25,961 nt of DNA from Terrirubrum sp051646285 (lineage in GTDB: Bacteria > Pseudomonadota > Alphaproteobacteria > Rhizobiales > Beijerinckiaceae). The notes below the pieces were generated by a model. It was not told the DNA's origin. It saw nothing but the letters and a program-made list of their open reading frames with translations, and did no database searches. Below, in pieces: positions 1-7,463 of this stretch. Where the stretch lies: the NCBI GenBank assembly GCA_051646285.1, contig JBOFCU010000100.1, positions 1 through 25,961 on the forward strand, given 5' to 3'. The position numbers and the translations under genes are program-made. Position 1 is the first letter of the stretch, and the number at the start of each line of letters is the position of its first letter.

Positions 1-1191
1 CATCAGCGCTGCACCGTCAAACTTCTCGACATCGATCAGGATCGGGAAATCATATCCGGCAACCTTGGCCGCCTTGCCGACATAAACCGGCGCGTTCATC
101 TGGCCATCCAGTGCGCGCACCTTCAGGCCCTTAGCGCGCAGGCCATCATAAGAAACCTGGCTGAGCGATTTGATGATGGCATCCGGGGCGACAGACTTGG
201 CGTGTTCGGCGACAGCCGCATAAAATTTCAAGCCGTCATAGGCATTGATGGCCCAGTCGGTCGGATATTTCTTGAACTCGGCCCGATAGGCAGCAATGAA
301 CGCTTTGACTTGCGGTGTCTGTTCCAGCGCAAAGAAAGGCGCGCGGGACATGCCATGGATATTCTGCACCGGCATGGTGGCGCCCTGCGATTGCAGCGTG
401 TCCACGGTCATCAACGTTACCAGATTGGCCTTGTTGAAGAAGCCGAAACCCTGGCCCTGTTTCAGCACGGCACCGAGCGACGGTCCGAACAGCGGTGCAA
501 ACACAGCATCAGGATTCTGCGCCATGGTCGCAGTGATGTAAGGTGACATCGCTGTCTCACCGACCTTCGCATAAATCGGTTCGGCAAAAACGACATCAGG
601 CCGCAATTCCTTCAGCCGCTTGGTGAAAGCCGCAACGGAGGTGTGGCCCCATTCGTAATCGGAACCCAGCGTGGAAATGCGCTTCCAGTTCGTTCGCTTC
701 GCGACATATTCAGCCGCCGCATAGGAATCCATCAGGGCATTGCCCTGCGCCTGCCAGAAATAGGGCTGGAACGCTTCCATATTTGCGCGCTGGGTTGATC
801 CGATCGTTGCGTAGAACGGCACTTTCAATTCTGCGGACACAGCCGTTTCAGCCAGCATCACCGCGGACGAGCAGACGCCGGTGAGCACATCGATTTTTTC
901 ATTGTTGATCAGTTCGCGGGCAATTTTTGCGCCTTCCGCCGGCTTGGTCTGCGTGTCGCGCACGATCAGCTCGACCTTGCGGCCGAGAATGCCGCCAGCC
1001 GCATTGATTTCGGCCGCTGCGAGTTTCGCACCGCTTAGCCCGTCTTCTGAAAGGGCTGCGCATGCGCCGGTGAGGTCGGTCGCAAAACCAACCTTCACGG
1101 GGCCGCTTTGCGCAGACGCCATGTCTGCCGCCGCGAGCGCGACAACAGTCGTCATCAGTGCCGCAATGCGGCGTGTGTTTGATCCAAGCAT
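1..1191 (-). CDS. LivK-type ABC transporter substrate-binding protein (partial, C-terminus off the left edge)
   Basis: This is a periplasmic binding protein of the branched-chain amino acid (HAAT, LivK/Peripla_BP_6) type, which delivers a ligand to a Liv-like ABC importer. The first 397 codons are present. Residues 1 to about 27 form a secretion signal (basic NTRR, then a hydrophobic Ala-rich stretch ending near ASA). The mature part opens with VKVGFATDLTG, followed by the two family cysteines in GAC and TGVCSS and by FYATIGST. The ATG at 1191 is preceded by GGAGGAAAA. It lies 38 bp after badI on the same strand, so it is probably co-transcribed with badHI. Inference: it binds an alicyclic or aromatic acid, as Liv-type binding proteins do in other aromatic-acid loci. 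The fold is secure; the ligand is a guess. Confidence 0.9.
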   Translation of the reverse strand, partial: MLGSNTRRIAALMTTVVALAAADMASAQSGPVKVGFATDLTGACAALSEDGLSGAKLAAAEINAAGGILGRKVELIVRDTQTKPAEGAKIARELINNEKIDVLTGVCSSAVMLAETAVSAELKVPFYATIGSTQRANMEAFQPYFWQAQGNALMDSYAAAEYVAKRTNWKRISTLGSDYEWGHTSVAAFTKRLKELRPDVVFAEPIYAKVGETAMSPYITATMAQNPDAVFAPLFGPSLGAVLKQGQGFGFFNKANLVTLMTVDTLQSQGATMPVQNIHGMSRAPFFALEQTPQVKAFIAAYRAEFKKYPTDWAINAYDGLKFYAAVAEHAKSVAPDAIIKSLSQVSYDGLRAKGLKVRALDGQMNAPVYVGKAAKVAGYDFPILIDVEKFDGAALM

Positions 1192-1229
1192 GTTTTCCTC
1201 CCTGATTGGCTTGTGGATTTTTTTGCGTC

Positions 1230-2012
1230 TCAATTGCCGAATTTGCGGAAATCCGGCTTGCGCTTTTCACGGAAGGCGATGCCGCCTTCCTTGCTCTCGT
1301 CGGTGCCATAGTAGAGCGACAAGGCGCGCATACCCATGGCCGAGATGCCGCGAATGCTTTCGCTGTCGGCATTGAAGGACACTTTGGCGAGCGCCAGCGC
1401 GGTTGGTGAGCGGTCCATCAATTCCGCCACCCAGCGGTCAACTTCCGCGTCCAGTTCGGCATGGGGAACAACGGCATTGACCAAGCCCCAGGCGAGCGCT
1501 TCGGCTGCGGTGTAGCGCTTGTTCAGGTACCAGATTTCACGGGCGCGCTTTTCGCCGACCACGCGGGCGAGATAAGCCGTGCCAAAACCGGGATCGACCG
1601 AACCAACCTTCGGGCCGACCTGGCCGAATTGCGCCTTGTCAGACGCGATGGTCAGATCGCAGACCGTTGCCAGCACATTGCCGCCACCGATGGCAAAACC
1701 GTTGACGCGCGCAATCACTGGCTTGGGCACATCGCGGATCAGTGACTGCAATTCATCCACCGGCAGGCCGATCACGCCGCGACCATCATACTGGCCGTCA
1801 TGGGCGCTCTGGTCACCGCCTGTGCAAAACGCCTTGTCACCGGCACCGGTGAGAACAATCGCGCCGATGGCGCGATCCCAGCCGGCGGTTTGAAAGGCAT
1901 GAATCAACTCGTCGACGGTCTGGCCGCGGAACGCATTGTATTTGTCTGGCCGGTTGATCGTGATCCAGGCTGCGCCACCACGGGCTTCATACAAAATATC
2001 GGTATAATTCAT
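1230..2012 (-). CDS. badI: 2-ketocyclohexanecarboxyl-CoA hydrolase (BadI)
   Basis: A crotonase-fold enzyme that opens the ring of 2-ketocyclohexane-1-carboxyl-CoA hydrolytically to give pimeloyl-CoA, the last ring step of anaerobic benzoate and cyclohexanecarboxylate breakdown. The 260-residue product matches remembered Rhodopseudomonas palustris BadI closely: NRPDKYNAFRG (20-30), FCTGGDQSAHDG (62-73), YDGRG (75-79), AIGGGNVLATVCDLTI (107-122) and GQVGPKVGSVDPG (130-142). The GSVDPG aspartate (D140) corresponds to the MenB-type GSFD motif rather than the glutamates of hydratases. Two in-frame ATGs exist, at 2018 and 2012. GAGGAG abuts the first and sits 6 nt before the second, and BadI proteins start at the position of the second, so 2012 was chosen. 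It follows badH by 10 bp. Confidence 0.93.
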   Translation of the reverse strand: MNYTDILYEARGGAAWITINRPDKYNAFRGQTVDELIHAFQTAGWDRAIGAIVLTGAGDKAFCTGGDQSAHDGQYDGRGVIGLPVDELQSLIRDVPKPVIARVNGFAIGGGNVLATVCDLTIASDKAQFGQVGPKVGSVDPGFGTAYLARVVGEKRAREIWYLNKRYTAAEALAWGLVNAVVPHAELDAEVDRWVAELMDRSPTALALAKVSFNADSESIRGISAMGMRALSLYYGTDESKEGGIAFREKRKPDFRKFGN

Positions 2013-2022
2013 GGCCATCTCC

Positions 2023-2793
2023 TCAGCCGTGCATTGTCAGACCGCCGGAGACGCTGATCGTCTGTCCGGTAATGAAACCCGCGTCATCACTCGCAAGAAA
2101 AAGAATGGCACCGGGCAAATCGTCAGGCCGCCCCAGGCGGCCCATCGGCACAGCCTTGGCAAAGGAGACGCGCAGTTTTTCCTTGTCGCCAGCCGCTTCC
2201 ATGAAGCTGTCGAGCATCGCCGTTTCCGTGACGCCCGGGCAGACGGTGTTGAAGGTAATGGCGTGGCGCGAATGCTCGCGGGCAAGGGTTTTCATGAAAG
2301 CGATCACGCCGGCCTTGCACGCGGCATAGACAGATTCACCCGATGAGCCGCCACGGCCGGCATCAGAACCAATCGACACGACGCGGCCGCCCTTGCCGCG
2401 CGCCACCATGGAGGCCAGCACCGGTTTGGTGATGTTGAGCACCGCACGCAGATTGATGTCGATGATCTTGGCCCAGTAATCAGGCCCGGATTTCAGGAAG
2501 GGGACAAACAGATCCCAGCCGGCATTGTTGACGAGAATATCAATAGGACCGAAATCCGCCTCGGCCCGCGCAACGGCCGCAGCCGTGGCATCATGATCGG
2601 TCAGGTCAACGATCATGGCAGCCGCCTCGCCGCCCATCGCCTTGATTTCCGCTACAACCTTGTCTGCTGCACCGGCGCTGATGTCGGCAACAATGACCCG
2701 CGAACCTTCTCCGGCGAAGCGCAGACAGGTGGCTGAACCGATACCGCCACCACCACCAGTTACGACAACTACTTTCCCTTTTAAGCCACGCAT
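2023..2793 (-). CDS. badH: 2-hydroxycyclohexanecarboxyl-CoA dehydrogenase (BadH)
   Basis: A short-chain dehydrogenase/reductase that oxidises 2-hydroxycyclohexane-1-carboxyl-CoA to the 2-keto form with NAD+, supplying BadI. The 256-residue protein has the cofactor motif TGGGGGIG (12-19), NNAG (89-92), the catalytic serine in GSDAG (S143) and YAACK (Y156, K160). The NNAGWD, SSGESVYAACK and C-terminal DDAGFITGQ-x-x-SVSGGLTM segments resemble remembered R. palustris BadH more than generic FabG-like enzymes. The ATG at 2793 is preceded by GGGAG about 9 nt upstream. It is first in the badH-badI-binding protein unit and faces away from badR across a 208-bp promoter region. Substrate assignment rests on the adjacent badI. 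Confidence 0.9.
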   Translation of the reverse strand: MRGLKGKVVVVTGGGGGIGSATCLRFAGEGSRVIVADISAGAADKVVAEIKAMGGEAAAMIVDLTDHDATAAAVARAEADFGPIDILVNNAGWDLFVPFLKSGPDYWAKIIDINLRAVLNITKPVLASMVARGKGGRVVSIGSDAGRGGSSGESVYAACKAGVIAFMKTLAREHSRHAITFNTVCPGVTETAMLDSFMEAAGDKEKLRVSFAKAVPMGRLGRPDDLPGAILFLASDDAGFITGQTISVSGGLTMHG

Positions 2794-2906
2794 TTCGCGT
2801 TACTCCCTTTCCTCCGGGCTGCAAGATTGATGCACGCGGAATGGAATTCCCCGTCTCTTGCTGCTATAATGGCCCGGCTTGATTGCTGGATGCTCTGTTG
2901 GAAGCG

Positions 2907-2935
2907 TTCATGCCCTAAGGGTAAAGTTATGTCAA
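2907..2935 (-). promoter_or_regulatory. Candidate badH promoter
   Basis: On the minus strand TTGACA (2930-2935, a perfect -35) is followed after 17 bp by CATGAA (2907-2912, a weak 3/6 match to TATAAT). The -35 lies inside the 18-bp element at 2927-2944, so a protein bound there would cover it. Read from sequence only; the -10 is poor and the start site is not established. Confidence 0.4.
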
Positions 2936-2944
2936 TATGTTTCC
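2927..2944. promoter_or_regulatory. Candidate BadR operator, badH/badR intergenic copy
   Basis: TTATGTCAATATGTTTCC here matches 16 of 18 positions of the element at 4742-4759 in the other divergent promoter of this locus. The conserved form is TTATGnnAATATGTTTCC. In R. palustris the MarR protein BadR is known to repress the cyclohexanecarboxylate operon by binding near the badH start site, and 2-ketocyclohexanecarboxyl-CoA relieves this. Assignment to the MarR protein here is inference from position and repetition. Confidence 0.6.
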
Positions 2945-2953
2945 GTTGTTTGT

Positions 2954-2982
2954 TTGACCGTGTCCCCTTGACCGTTTCGAAT
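2954..2982 (+). promoter_or_regulatory. Candidate badR promoter with repeated TTGACCGT
   Basis: TTGACC (2954-2959) and TCGAAT (2977-2982, 4/6 match to TATAAT) are separated by 17 bp, about 20 bp before the badR ATG. The word TTGACCGT occurs twice, at 2954-2961 and 2968-2975, as a 14-bp-spaced direct repeat. Weak evidence, by consensus matching only. Confidence 0.3.
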
Positions 2983-3001
2983 GGATAAGTGATGGATTGG
3001 T

Positions 3002-3511
3002 ATGGCTCACACACATGACAAGCTCACTGAACTGGTGCCGGGGTTGAGCAACCGGGTTTTTTTCCGCCTCTATCAATGCGCCAACATGATGCACAAGACA
3101 GGCACCAGGGCGCTTGATGACTACGGTGTCACGACCCAGCAGTGGGCTGTGCTGGGTGCCTTGACCCGGCCCCCTTTCGCGCAGGGCGTGGCTGTGGGTG
3201 ACCTCGCCGCGTTTCTGCTGGTCAGCCGGCAAAACCTGACGGGCGTGCTGACACGGCTTGAGGTGACCGGTCACATTGAACGGGCCGTGGATGCCAACGA
3301 CAACCGCTCACGGCTGATCCGGCTGACAGAAAAAGGCCGCAGCCTCTGGGACGAGAAGATGCGGCCGGTCATTTCCGATTATTATGATGAGGCGCTGCAC
3401 GGCTTTTCGACAGAGGACCGGATTCACCTGATTCATTATCTCGACAAGATGCTGCACAACTTCAAAGCCATCGACACCGAGACGCAGGAAGCCAAACAGG
3501 CCGCAGAATAA
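3002..3511 (+). CDS. badR: MarR-family transcriptional regulator, BadR-like
   Basis: A 169-residue winged-helix regulator of the MarR family. It has an N-terminal dimerisation helix (about 14-40), a helix-turn-helix with recognition helix around SRQNLTGVLTRLE (75-87), and a wing with the family's D-x-N-D-x-R-S-R-x-I-x-L-T-x-K-G pattern (97-112). A C-terminal helix (about 115-160) completes the dimer interface. It is divergent from badH, where a regulator of the pathway is expected. In R. palustris BadR represses badHI-aliAB-badK and responds to 2-ketocyclohexanecarboxyl-CoA, the substrate of BadI; the same logic is inferred here. The gene name depends on context, since MarR proteins diverge quickly. 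The ATG at 3002 has only a weak ribosome-binding site (GATGGATTGGT). Confidence 0.85.
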   Translation: MAHTHDKLTELVPGLSNRVFFRLYQCANMMHKTGTRALDDYGVTTQQWAVLGALTRPPFAQGVAVGDLAAFLLVSRQNLTGVLTRLEVTGHIERAVDANDNRSRLIRLTEKGRSLWDEKMRPVISDYYDEALHGFSTEDRIHLIHYLDKMLHNFKAIDTETQEAKQAAE

Positions 3512-3562
3512 TCCGCTGCCGTTCGCGGGCAGACGCGCCGCGCTCAGATTAGGATCTGGGCT

Positions 3563-4729
3563 TTAGAGGCCTGCCCGCTCCTGCGCCCTGGCTGCAAGGG
3601 CCTTGGCGATGATGATCTGCTGGATCTGCGTTGTGCCTTCATAAATGCGGAACAGGCGGGCATCGCGGAAAAGCTGCTCGGCGCGATATTCACGGATGTA
3701 ACCAGCGCCGCCATGCACCTGCACATTGCGATCCGCAATCCGCCCGACCGCTTCGGAGGCGAACATCTTGGCACAGGATGCTTCGGTGCTGACATTGTGT
3801 CCGGCATCGCGCTTGCGGGCAGCATCCAGCACCATGCAGCGTGCCGCATAGGCATCGGCCTTTGAATCCGCAAACATCGCCTGCAAAAGCTGAAACTCAG
3901 CGATCGGCTTGCCAAACTGTTTGCGCGTCACGGCATAGTCGAGCATGTCATCAATGATCCGATCGGACAGGCCAACGCAGGCCGCCGCAATATGCAGGCG
4001 GCCCTTGTCGAGCACCTTCATTGCGGTCTTGAAGCCCTGACCCTCGACACCGCCGATGAGCTGGGTGGCGGGCACGCGGCAATTGTCGAAAATCACGTCG
4101 CAGACATGCGCGCCTTGCTGGCCCATTTTTTTCTCAGGCTTGCCGAACGCCAGCCCCGGCGTGCCGCGCTCGACCACAAAGGCCGAAACACCTGCGGCGC
4201 CTTTCTTCGTTGCGTCCGTGCGCGCCATGACCGTGAAAATTCCGGCATGGGGCGCATTGGTGATATAACGCTTGGTGCCGTCGATGATGTAGGACTCCCC
4301 ATCCCGGCGCGCCGTGGTTTTCACCGAGGCTGCATCGGAACCCACATCAGGCTCTGTCAGAGCAAATGAGCCAATCAGCTCACCCGACGCCAGACCCGGC
4401 AGATATTTATTCTTCTGTTCCGGCGTGCCATCAATCGCAATGCCCTGCATGCCGATGCCGACATTGGTGGCAAACATCGAGCGGAAGGCAGGTGCGGCCC
4501 GGCCCAGCTCGAACATCACCGTGACCTCTTCCTCCATGGTGAGCCCAAGGCCGCCATATTCTTCCGGCGCCGTCAGGCCAAACAGACCAAGCGCACGCAT
4601 CTGGGCCACGATCCGTTCCGGGATGGCGTCCGTTTCCGCGACCTCAGCTTCGGCAGGGATCAGCTGTTCCGTGACAAAGCGGCGCAAGGCCGCGCACAGT
4701 TCAGCCAGCGTATCGGAATCCAGCGCCAT
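3563..4729 (-). CDS. Acyl-CoA dehydrogenase, probable cyclohexanecarboxyl-CoA dehydrogenase (AliB role)
   Basis: A 388-residue FAD-dependent acyl-CoA dehydrogenase with full domain order: N-terminal helical part, central beta domain with the flavin-contacting LTEPDVGSDA (124-133), and C-terminal helical domain with TRKQFGKPIAEFQ (268-280), VHGGAGY (338-344) and the catalytic glutamate in RIYEGTTQIQ (E364). It should introduce an alpha,beta double bond into an acyl-CoA. Beside badH, badI, badR and a badK-like gene, the missing reaction it fits is cyclohexanecarboxyl-CoA to cyclohex-1-ene-1-carboxyl-CoA. A TTG at 4741 is also in frame, but GGAGG at 4735-4739 sits 5 nt before the ATG at 4729, which settles the start. 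It converges on badR and has its own promoter carrying the shared operator-like element. Another acyl-CoA substrate, such as pimeloyl-CoA, is possible. Confidence 0.85.
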   Translation of the reverse strand: MALDSDTLAELCAALRRFVTEQLIPAEAEVAETDAIPERIVAQMRALGLFGLTAPEEYGGLGLTMEEEVTVMFELGRAAPAFRSMFATNVGIGMQGIAIDGTPEQKNKYLPGLASGELIGSFALTEPDVGSDAASVKTTARRDGESYIIDGTKRYITNAPHAGIFTVMARTDATKKGAAGVSAFVVERGTPGLAFGKPEKKMGQQGAHVCDVIFDNCRVPATQLIGGVEGQGFKTAMKVLDKGRLHIAAACVGLSDRIIDDMLDYAVTRKQFGKPIAEFQLLQAMFADSKADAYAARCMVLDAARKRDAGHNVSTEASCAKMFASEAVGRIADRNVQVHGGAGYIREYRAEQLFRDARLFRIYEGTTQIQQIIIAKALAARAQERAGL

Positions 4730-4741
4730 GACGTCCTCCAA

Positions 4742-4759
4742 TTATGGAAATATGTTTCC
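4742..4759. promoter_or_regulatory. Candidate BadR operator, acyl-CoA dehydrogenase promoter copy
   Basis: This second copy of TTATGnnAATATGTTTCC contains the imperfect palindrome GGAAATATGTTTCC (4746-4759). It begins at the edge of the candidate minus-strand -10 box, so it covers the expected transcription start, a classic repressor position. A further dyad, AATCC-N6-GGATT (4764-4779), lies immediately beside it within the spacer of the same promoter. Confidence 0.6.
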
Positions 4760-4787
4760 TTATAATCCGAATTTGGATTTTGCACAA
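4759..4787 (-). promoter_or_regulatory. Candidate promoter of the acyl-CoA dehydrogenase gene
   Basis: On the minus strand TTGTGC (4782-4787) and TATAAG (4759-4764, 5/6 match to TATAAT) are separated by exactly 17 bp, about 30 bp before the gene. A perfect TATAAT also reads on the plus strand at 4761-4766 but lacks a recognisable -35, so the promoter for the rightward MDR gene remains undefined. Confidence 0.45.
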
Positions 4788-4888
4788 TATGACCATAACG
4801 TCGATATGTGCGCTATTTATGTCCGAAATGGTAAGGGCTCTTGCGTTTTTATGACAATGTATTTACTCTTATGGCAAGGGAGCTGCTC

Positions 4889-5911
4889 ATGAAAGCGATC
4901 GTTCTTCACCAGCGTGGACCGGCCGGCGTCACCCTGCGTGACATGCCGTCACCCGACTGCCCCCCCGGATGGGTACGGGTGCGCATGACCGCATCCTCCA
5001 TCAACCGCGTCGATCTGTATATGCGGGACAGCGGCGCAGGCATCACCCATACGCTGCCGCTGATCATGGGCGTCGATGGTGTGGGTGAAGTGATGGACGC
5101 GCCAGACCAGCCCAATCTGACCCGCGGCGACAAGGTCATTCTCTATCCTTACGAATTCTGCGGGGCCTGCCGCCATTGCCTCGCGGGCGATCAGCCGCTC
5201 TGCCACTCCGCCCGTATTCTGGGTGAGCACCGGCATGGCACCTTTGCTGAAGAGGTCGTGCTGCCCGCGCGGGCCATCGTCAAGCTCGCGCCGGATGCGG
5301 ATATGGAGCAGGCGGCCGTGCTCGGTGTGGCCTATCTGACCGCTTGGCGCATGGTTTTTGGCAAGGCACCGGCGGGGCCGGGCTCTGCCGTGCTCGTTCA
5401 GGGCGCTGGCGGCGGGGTTTCCTATGGCGCCATGCAGCTGGCCCACATGGCCGGGGCACGGGTCATCGTCACCACCGGCAGTGCCGGCAAGCTGGCCCAT
5501 TTCCGGGCGCTCGGTATTGAGGCCATCGACTATCGCTCGGAGGATGTCCCCAAGGCGGTGATGCGCCTGACGGGCGGCGAAGGTGTGGATCTGGTGATCG
5601 ACAATGTTGGTGAGAAAACCTGGGGCGGCTCGCTGCGGTCTCTGGCGCGTGGCGGCCATCTCGTTACCTGCGGCTCCACCACCGGCGCGCACCCCTCTGC
5701 GGATATTCAGCGGCTTTTTGTGCGGCAGATCTCGATCCATGGCTCGACCATGGGGTCGATGGATGAATTCCGCCGCATGATCCATGCCTGGCAGGAGGGT
5801 AGGTTCAAGCCGCTGATCGACCGGGTGTTCCCGCTGGCTGACGTGCCACAAGCCTTTGCCTCTCTCGAAGACCCGGCCCGCATGGGCAAAATTCTCATCC
5901 GCAACCGATAG
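4889..5911 (+). CDS. MDR-superfamily zinc-binding oxidoreductase (quinone/enoyl reductase-like)
   Basis: A 340-residue medium-chain dehydrogenase/reductase. The GroES-like half carries the structural zinc lobe C91-x2-C94-x2-C97-x7-C105. The places where alcohol dehydrogenases have catalytic zinc ligands read INRVD (39-42 region) and MGVDGVGEV (60-68) instead of the Cys- and GHE-containing motifs, so catalytic zinc is probably absent and a reductase role is more likely. The Rossmann half has QGAGGGVSYG (171-180) for NAD(P)H. The ATG at 4889 is preceded by AAGGGAG; an in-frame ATG at 4871 is less well placed. It is 7 bp upstream of the badK-like gene in the same operon. Its substrate is unknown; a CoA-thioester or quinone-like intermediate of the alicyclic route is inferred from context alone. 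Confidence 0.8.
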   Translation: MKAIVLHQRGPAGVTLRDMPSPDCPPGWVRVRMTASSINRVDLYMRDSGAGITHTLPLIMGVDGVGEVMDAPDQPNLTRGDKVILYPYEFCGACRHCLAGDQPLCHSARILGEHRHGTFAEEVVLPARAIVKLAPDADMEQAAVLGVAYLTAWRMVFGKAPAGPGSAVLVQGAGGGVSYGAMQLAHMAGARVIVTTGSAGKLAHFRALGIEAIDYRSEDVPKAVMRLTGGEGVDLVIDNVGEKTWGGSLRSLARGGHLVTCGSTTGAHPSADIQRLFVRQISIHGSTMGSMDEFRRMIHAWQEGRFKPLIDRVFPLADVPQAFASLEDPARMGKILIRNR

Positions 5912-5918
5912 GCCCGTC

Positions 5919-6695
5919 ATGACCTACGAAAACATTCTGGTCACCACGCAAGGGGCGGTGGGCGTGATCCAGCTCAACCGTCCAGAAGCGCTGAACGCCC
6001 TGAACAGCAAGATCACCGGCGAGATTTCTGCCGCCGCTCGCGCATTCGATATAGATCCCGCCATTGCTGTTGTTGTGGTGACCGGCTCTGACCGCGCCTT
6101 TGCCGCCGGGGCCGATATCAAGGAGCTGAAGGACAAGCGCTTTGCCGATGTCTACAATGAACAGTTGATCACGGCGACATGGGAAGGGCTTTCGCAAATG
6201 CGCAAGCCAACGATTGCGGCGGTGTCAGGCCATGCCATCGGCGGGGGATGCGAACTGGCGTTGATGTGCGACATCATCGTCGCCTCAGAAACAGCGCGGT
6301 TTGCCCTGCCGGAAACGGCGATCGGCATTATTCCCGGCGCGGGCGGCACACAGCGCCTGACCCGCATCGCCGGCAAGGCTGTTGCGATGGACATGATCCT
6401 CACAGGGCGCACGCTGACTGCGGCCGAGGCGCTGGCGATGGGGCTTGTCAGCCGTGTGGTTGCACCCGGCACGCAGGTGGATGCGGCGGTCGCGCTGGCC
6501 CAAACCATTGCCAGCCGCTCTCTCCCGGTTCTGCAAATCGCCAAGGAAGCCGTGAACAAGGCCTATGAGACGCATTTGCAGGAAGGCATTTTCCTTGAGC
6601 GCCGCCTGATGTATGCGACATTCGCGTTGGAGGACCGGCGCGAGGGCATGAACGCTTTTGCGGAAAAGCGTCCGCCGCAGTTCAGGAATTGCTGA
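5919..6695 (+). CDS. badK: Enoyl-CoA hydratase, probable cyclohex-1-ene-1-carboxyl-CoA hydratase (BadK-like)
   Basis: A 258-residue crotonase with both catalytic glutamates of true hydratases: E112 in GGGCELAL and E132 in ALPE, plus the oxyanion-hole segment FAAGADI (61-67) and PGAGGTQRL (139-147). It adds water to a 2-enoyl-CoA. Segments such as DVYNEQLITATWE and MRKPTIAAVSGHAIGGG resemble remembered BadK as well as generic FadB/PaaF-type hydratases. In this locus it fills the hydration step between the AliB-like dehydrogenase and BadH. It follows the MDR gene by 7 bp; the ATG at 5919 has a weak TAGG ribosome-binding site. The hydratase call is secure; the ring-substrate assignment and gene name are contextual. 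Confidence 0.8.
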   Translation: MTYENILVTTQGAVGVIQLNRPEALNALNSKITGEISAAARAFDIDPAIAVVVVTGSDRAFAAGADIKELKDKRFADVYNEQLITATWEGLSQMRKPTIAAVSGHAIGGGCELALMCDIIVASETARFALPETAIGIIPGAGGTQRLTRIAGKAVAMDMILTGRTLTAAEALAMGLVSRVVAPGTQVDAAVALAQTIASRSLPVLQIAKEAVNKAYETHLQEGIFLERRLMYATFALEDRREGMNAFAEKRPPQFRNC

Positions 6696-6844
6696 GGCGG
6701 CCCGCGCATTTTTACGGTCGGGCAAGCGTGGAAATTCAACGCGTCCTGCCAAACTGGCGCTGGCATCCAGCTTCCGGTACGTGATTGACAGGCAGCAGCG
6801 GCGCGGACCGCACCACATTCACGCCATTTGCGGATTTCCAGAGC

Positions 6845-7285
6845 ATGGGAGTGACACCTGGGGGTATTGATATCCTGATCCTGCATGGCGCATCGCTCGA
6901 GCGGATCACGGCAGCCCTGGCGGCTGTTTGCGGGCTGACCGCAGACGGCAGCGGGCTGACCATAAACGGCATCATCAGGCCTGATGAAGATATCATGGAC
7001 CGGCTCGACGTTCTGGGTCTGCCGCTGCACGCCAGGATCCATGCCTACATGGGTGGTGACTTCAGCTTCAAGGTGGACATTGATGGCCTGACGCCGCGCG
7101 ATTACACCGCGTTGGCGCGCGAGATGGCGTCGGCACTGGGGCAGGGTGTCGTCATCATGGATGAAAGCAGGGCTGATCCGGTTTCCTGTATTCTCCTGCA
7201 TCCCGATGTGCCGGACCGGCATGGCATTATCGAAGATGCCGAGCCGGACGGATTCTGGCTTCGCACGCCCACCACCGCCCTCTGA
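6845..7285 (+). CDS. Hypothetical protein
   Basis: A protein of about 146 residues that I do not recognise. It is probably real: it alternates hydrophobic and polar residues like a folded soluble domain (GGIDILILHGASLERITAAL near the start, GQGVVIMDES in the middle) and its codon use resembles the neighbours. It has no signal peptide or membrane segment. It is acidic and ends in a Pro/Thr tail. The start is uncertain: ATG at 6845, GTG at 6851 or TTG at 6785 are all in frame and none has a convincing ribosome-binding site. It lies 149 bp after the badK-like gene and before the helicase, so context gives no function. Confidence 0.55.
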   Translation: MGVTPGGIDILILHGASLERITAALAAVCGLTADGSGLTINGIIRPDEDIMDRLDVLGLPLHARIHAYMGGDFSFKVDIDGLTPRDYTALAREMASALGQGVVIMDESRADPVSCILLHPDVPDRHGIIEDAEPDGFWLRTPTTAL

Positions 7286-7463
7286 AAGAACTGCTGCGGC
7301 GCAAGCTTTGCTGGCCAGCCCCTTTGCAGGTCATGCCTAAGGCCCTATGCACAGGCCTGAAAATCAGCGCATCCAATGCGGGCAAGACCTGCTACATGCG
7401 CCCCTCAATCCCTGTGCAGGCGCGAATCCCGCTGCCCATGCACCCAATGATGAATGTTCCCGC

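Noticed and set aside
4949..5920. 323-codon minus-strand open frame over the MDR gene
   Set aside because: Antisense to a well-conserved oxidoreductase, with shadow-type His/Arg/Gly composition and no recognisable domain.
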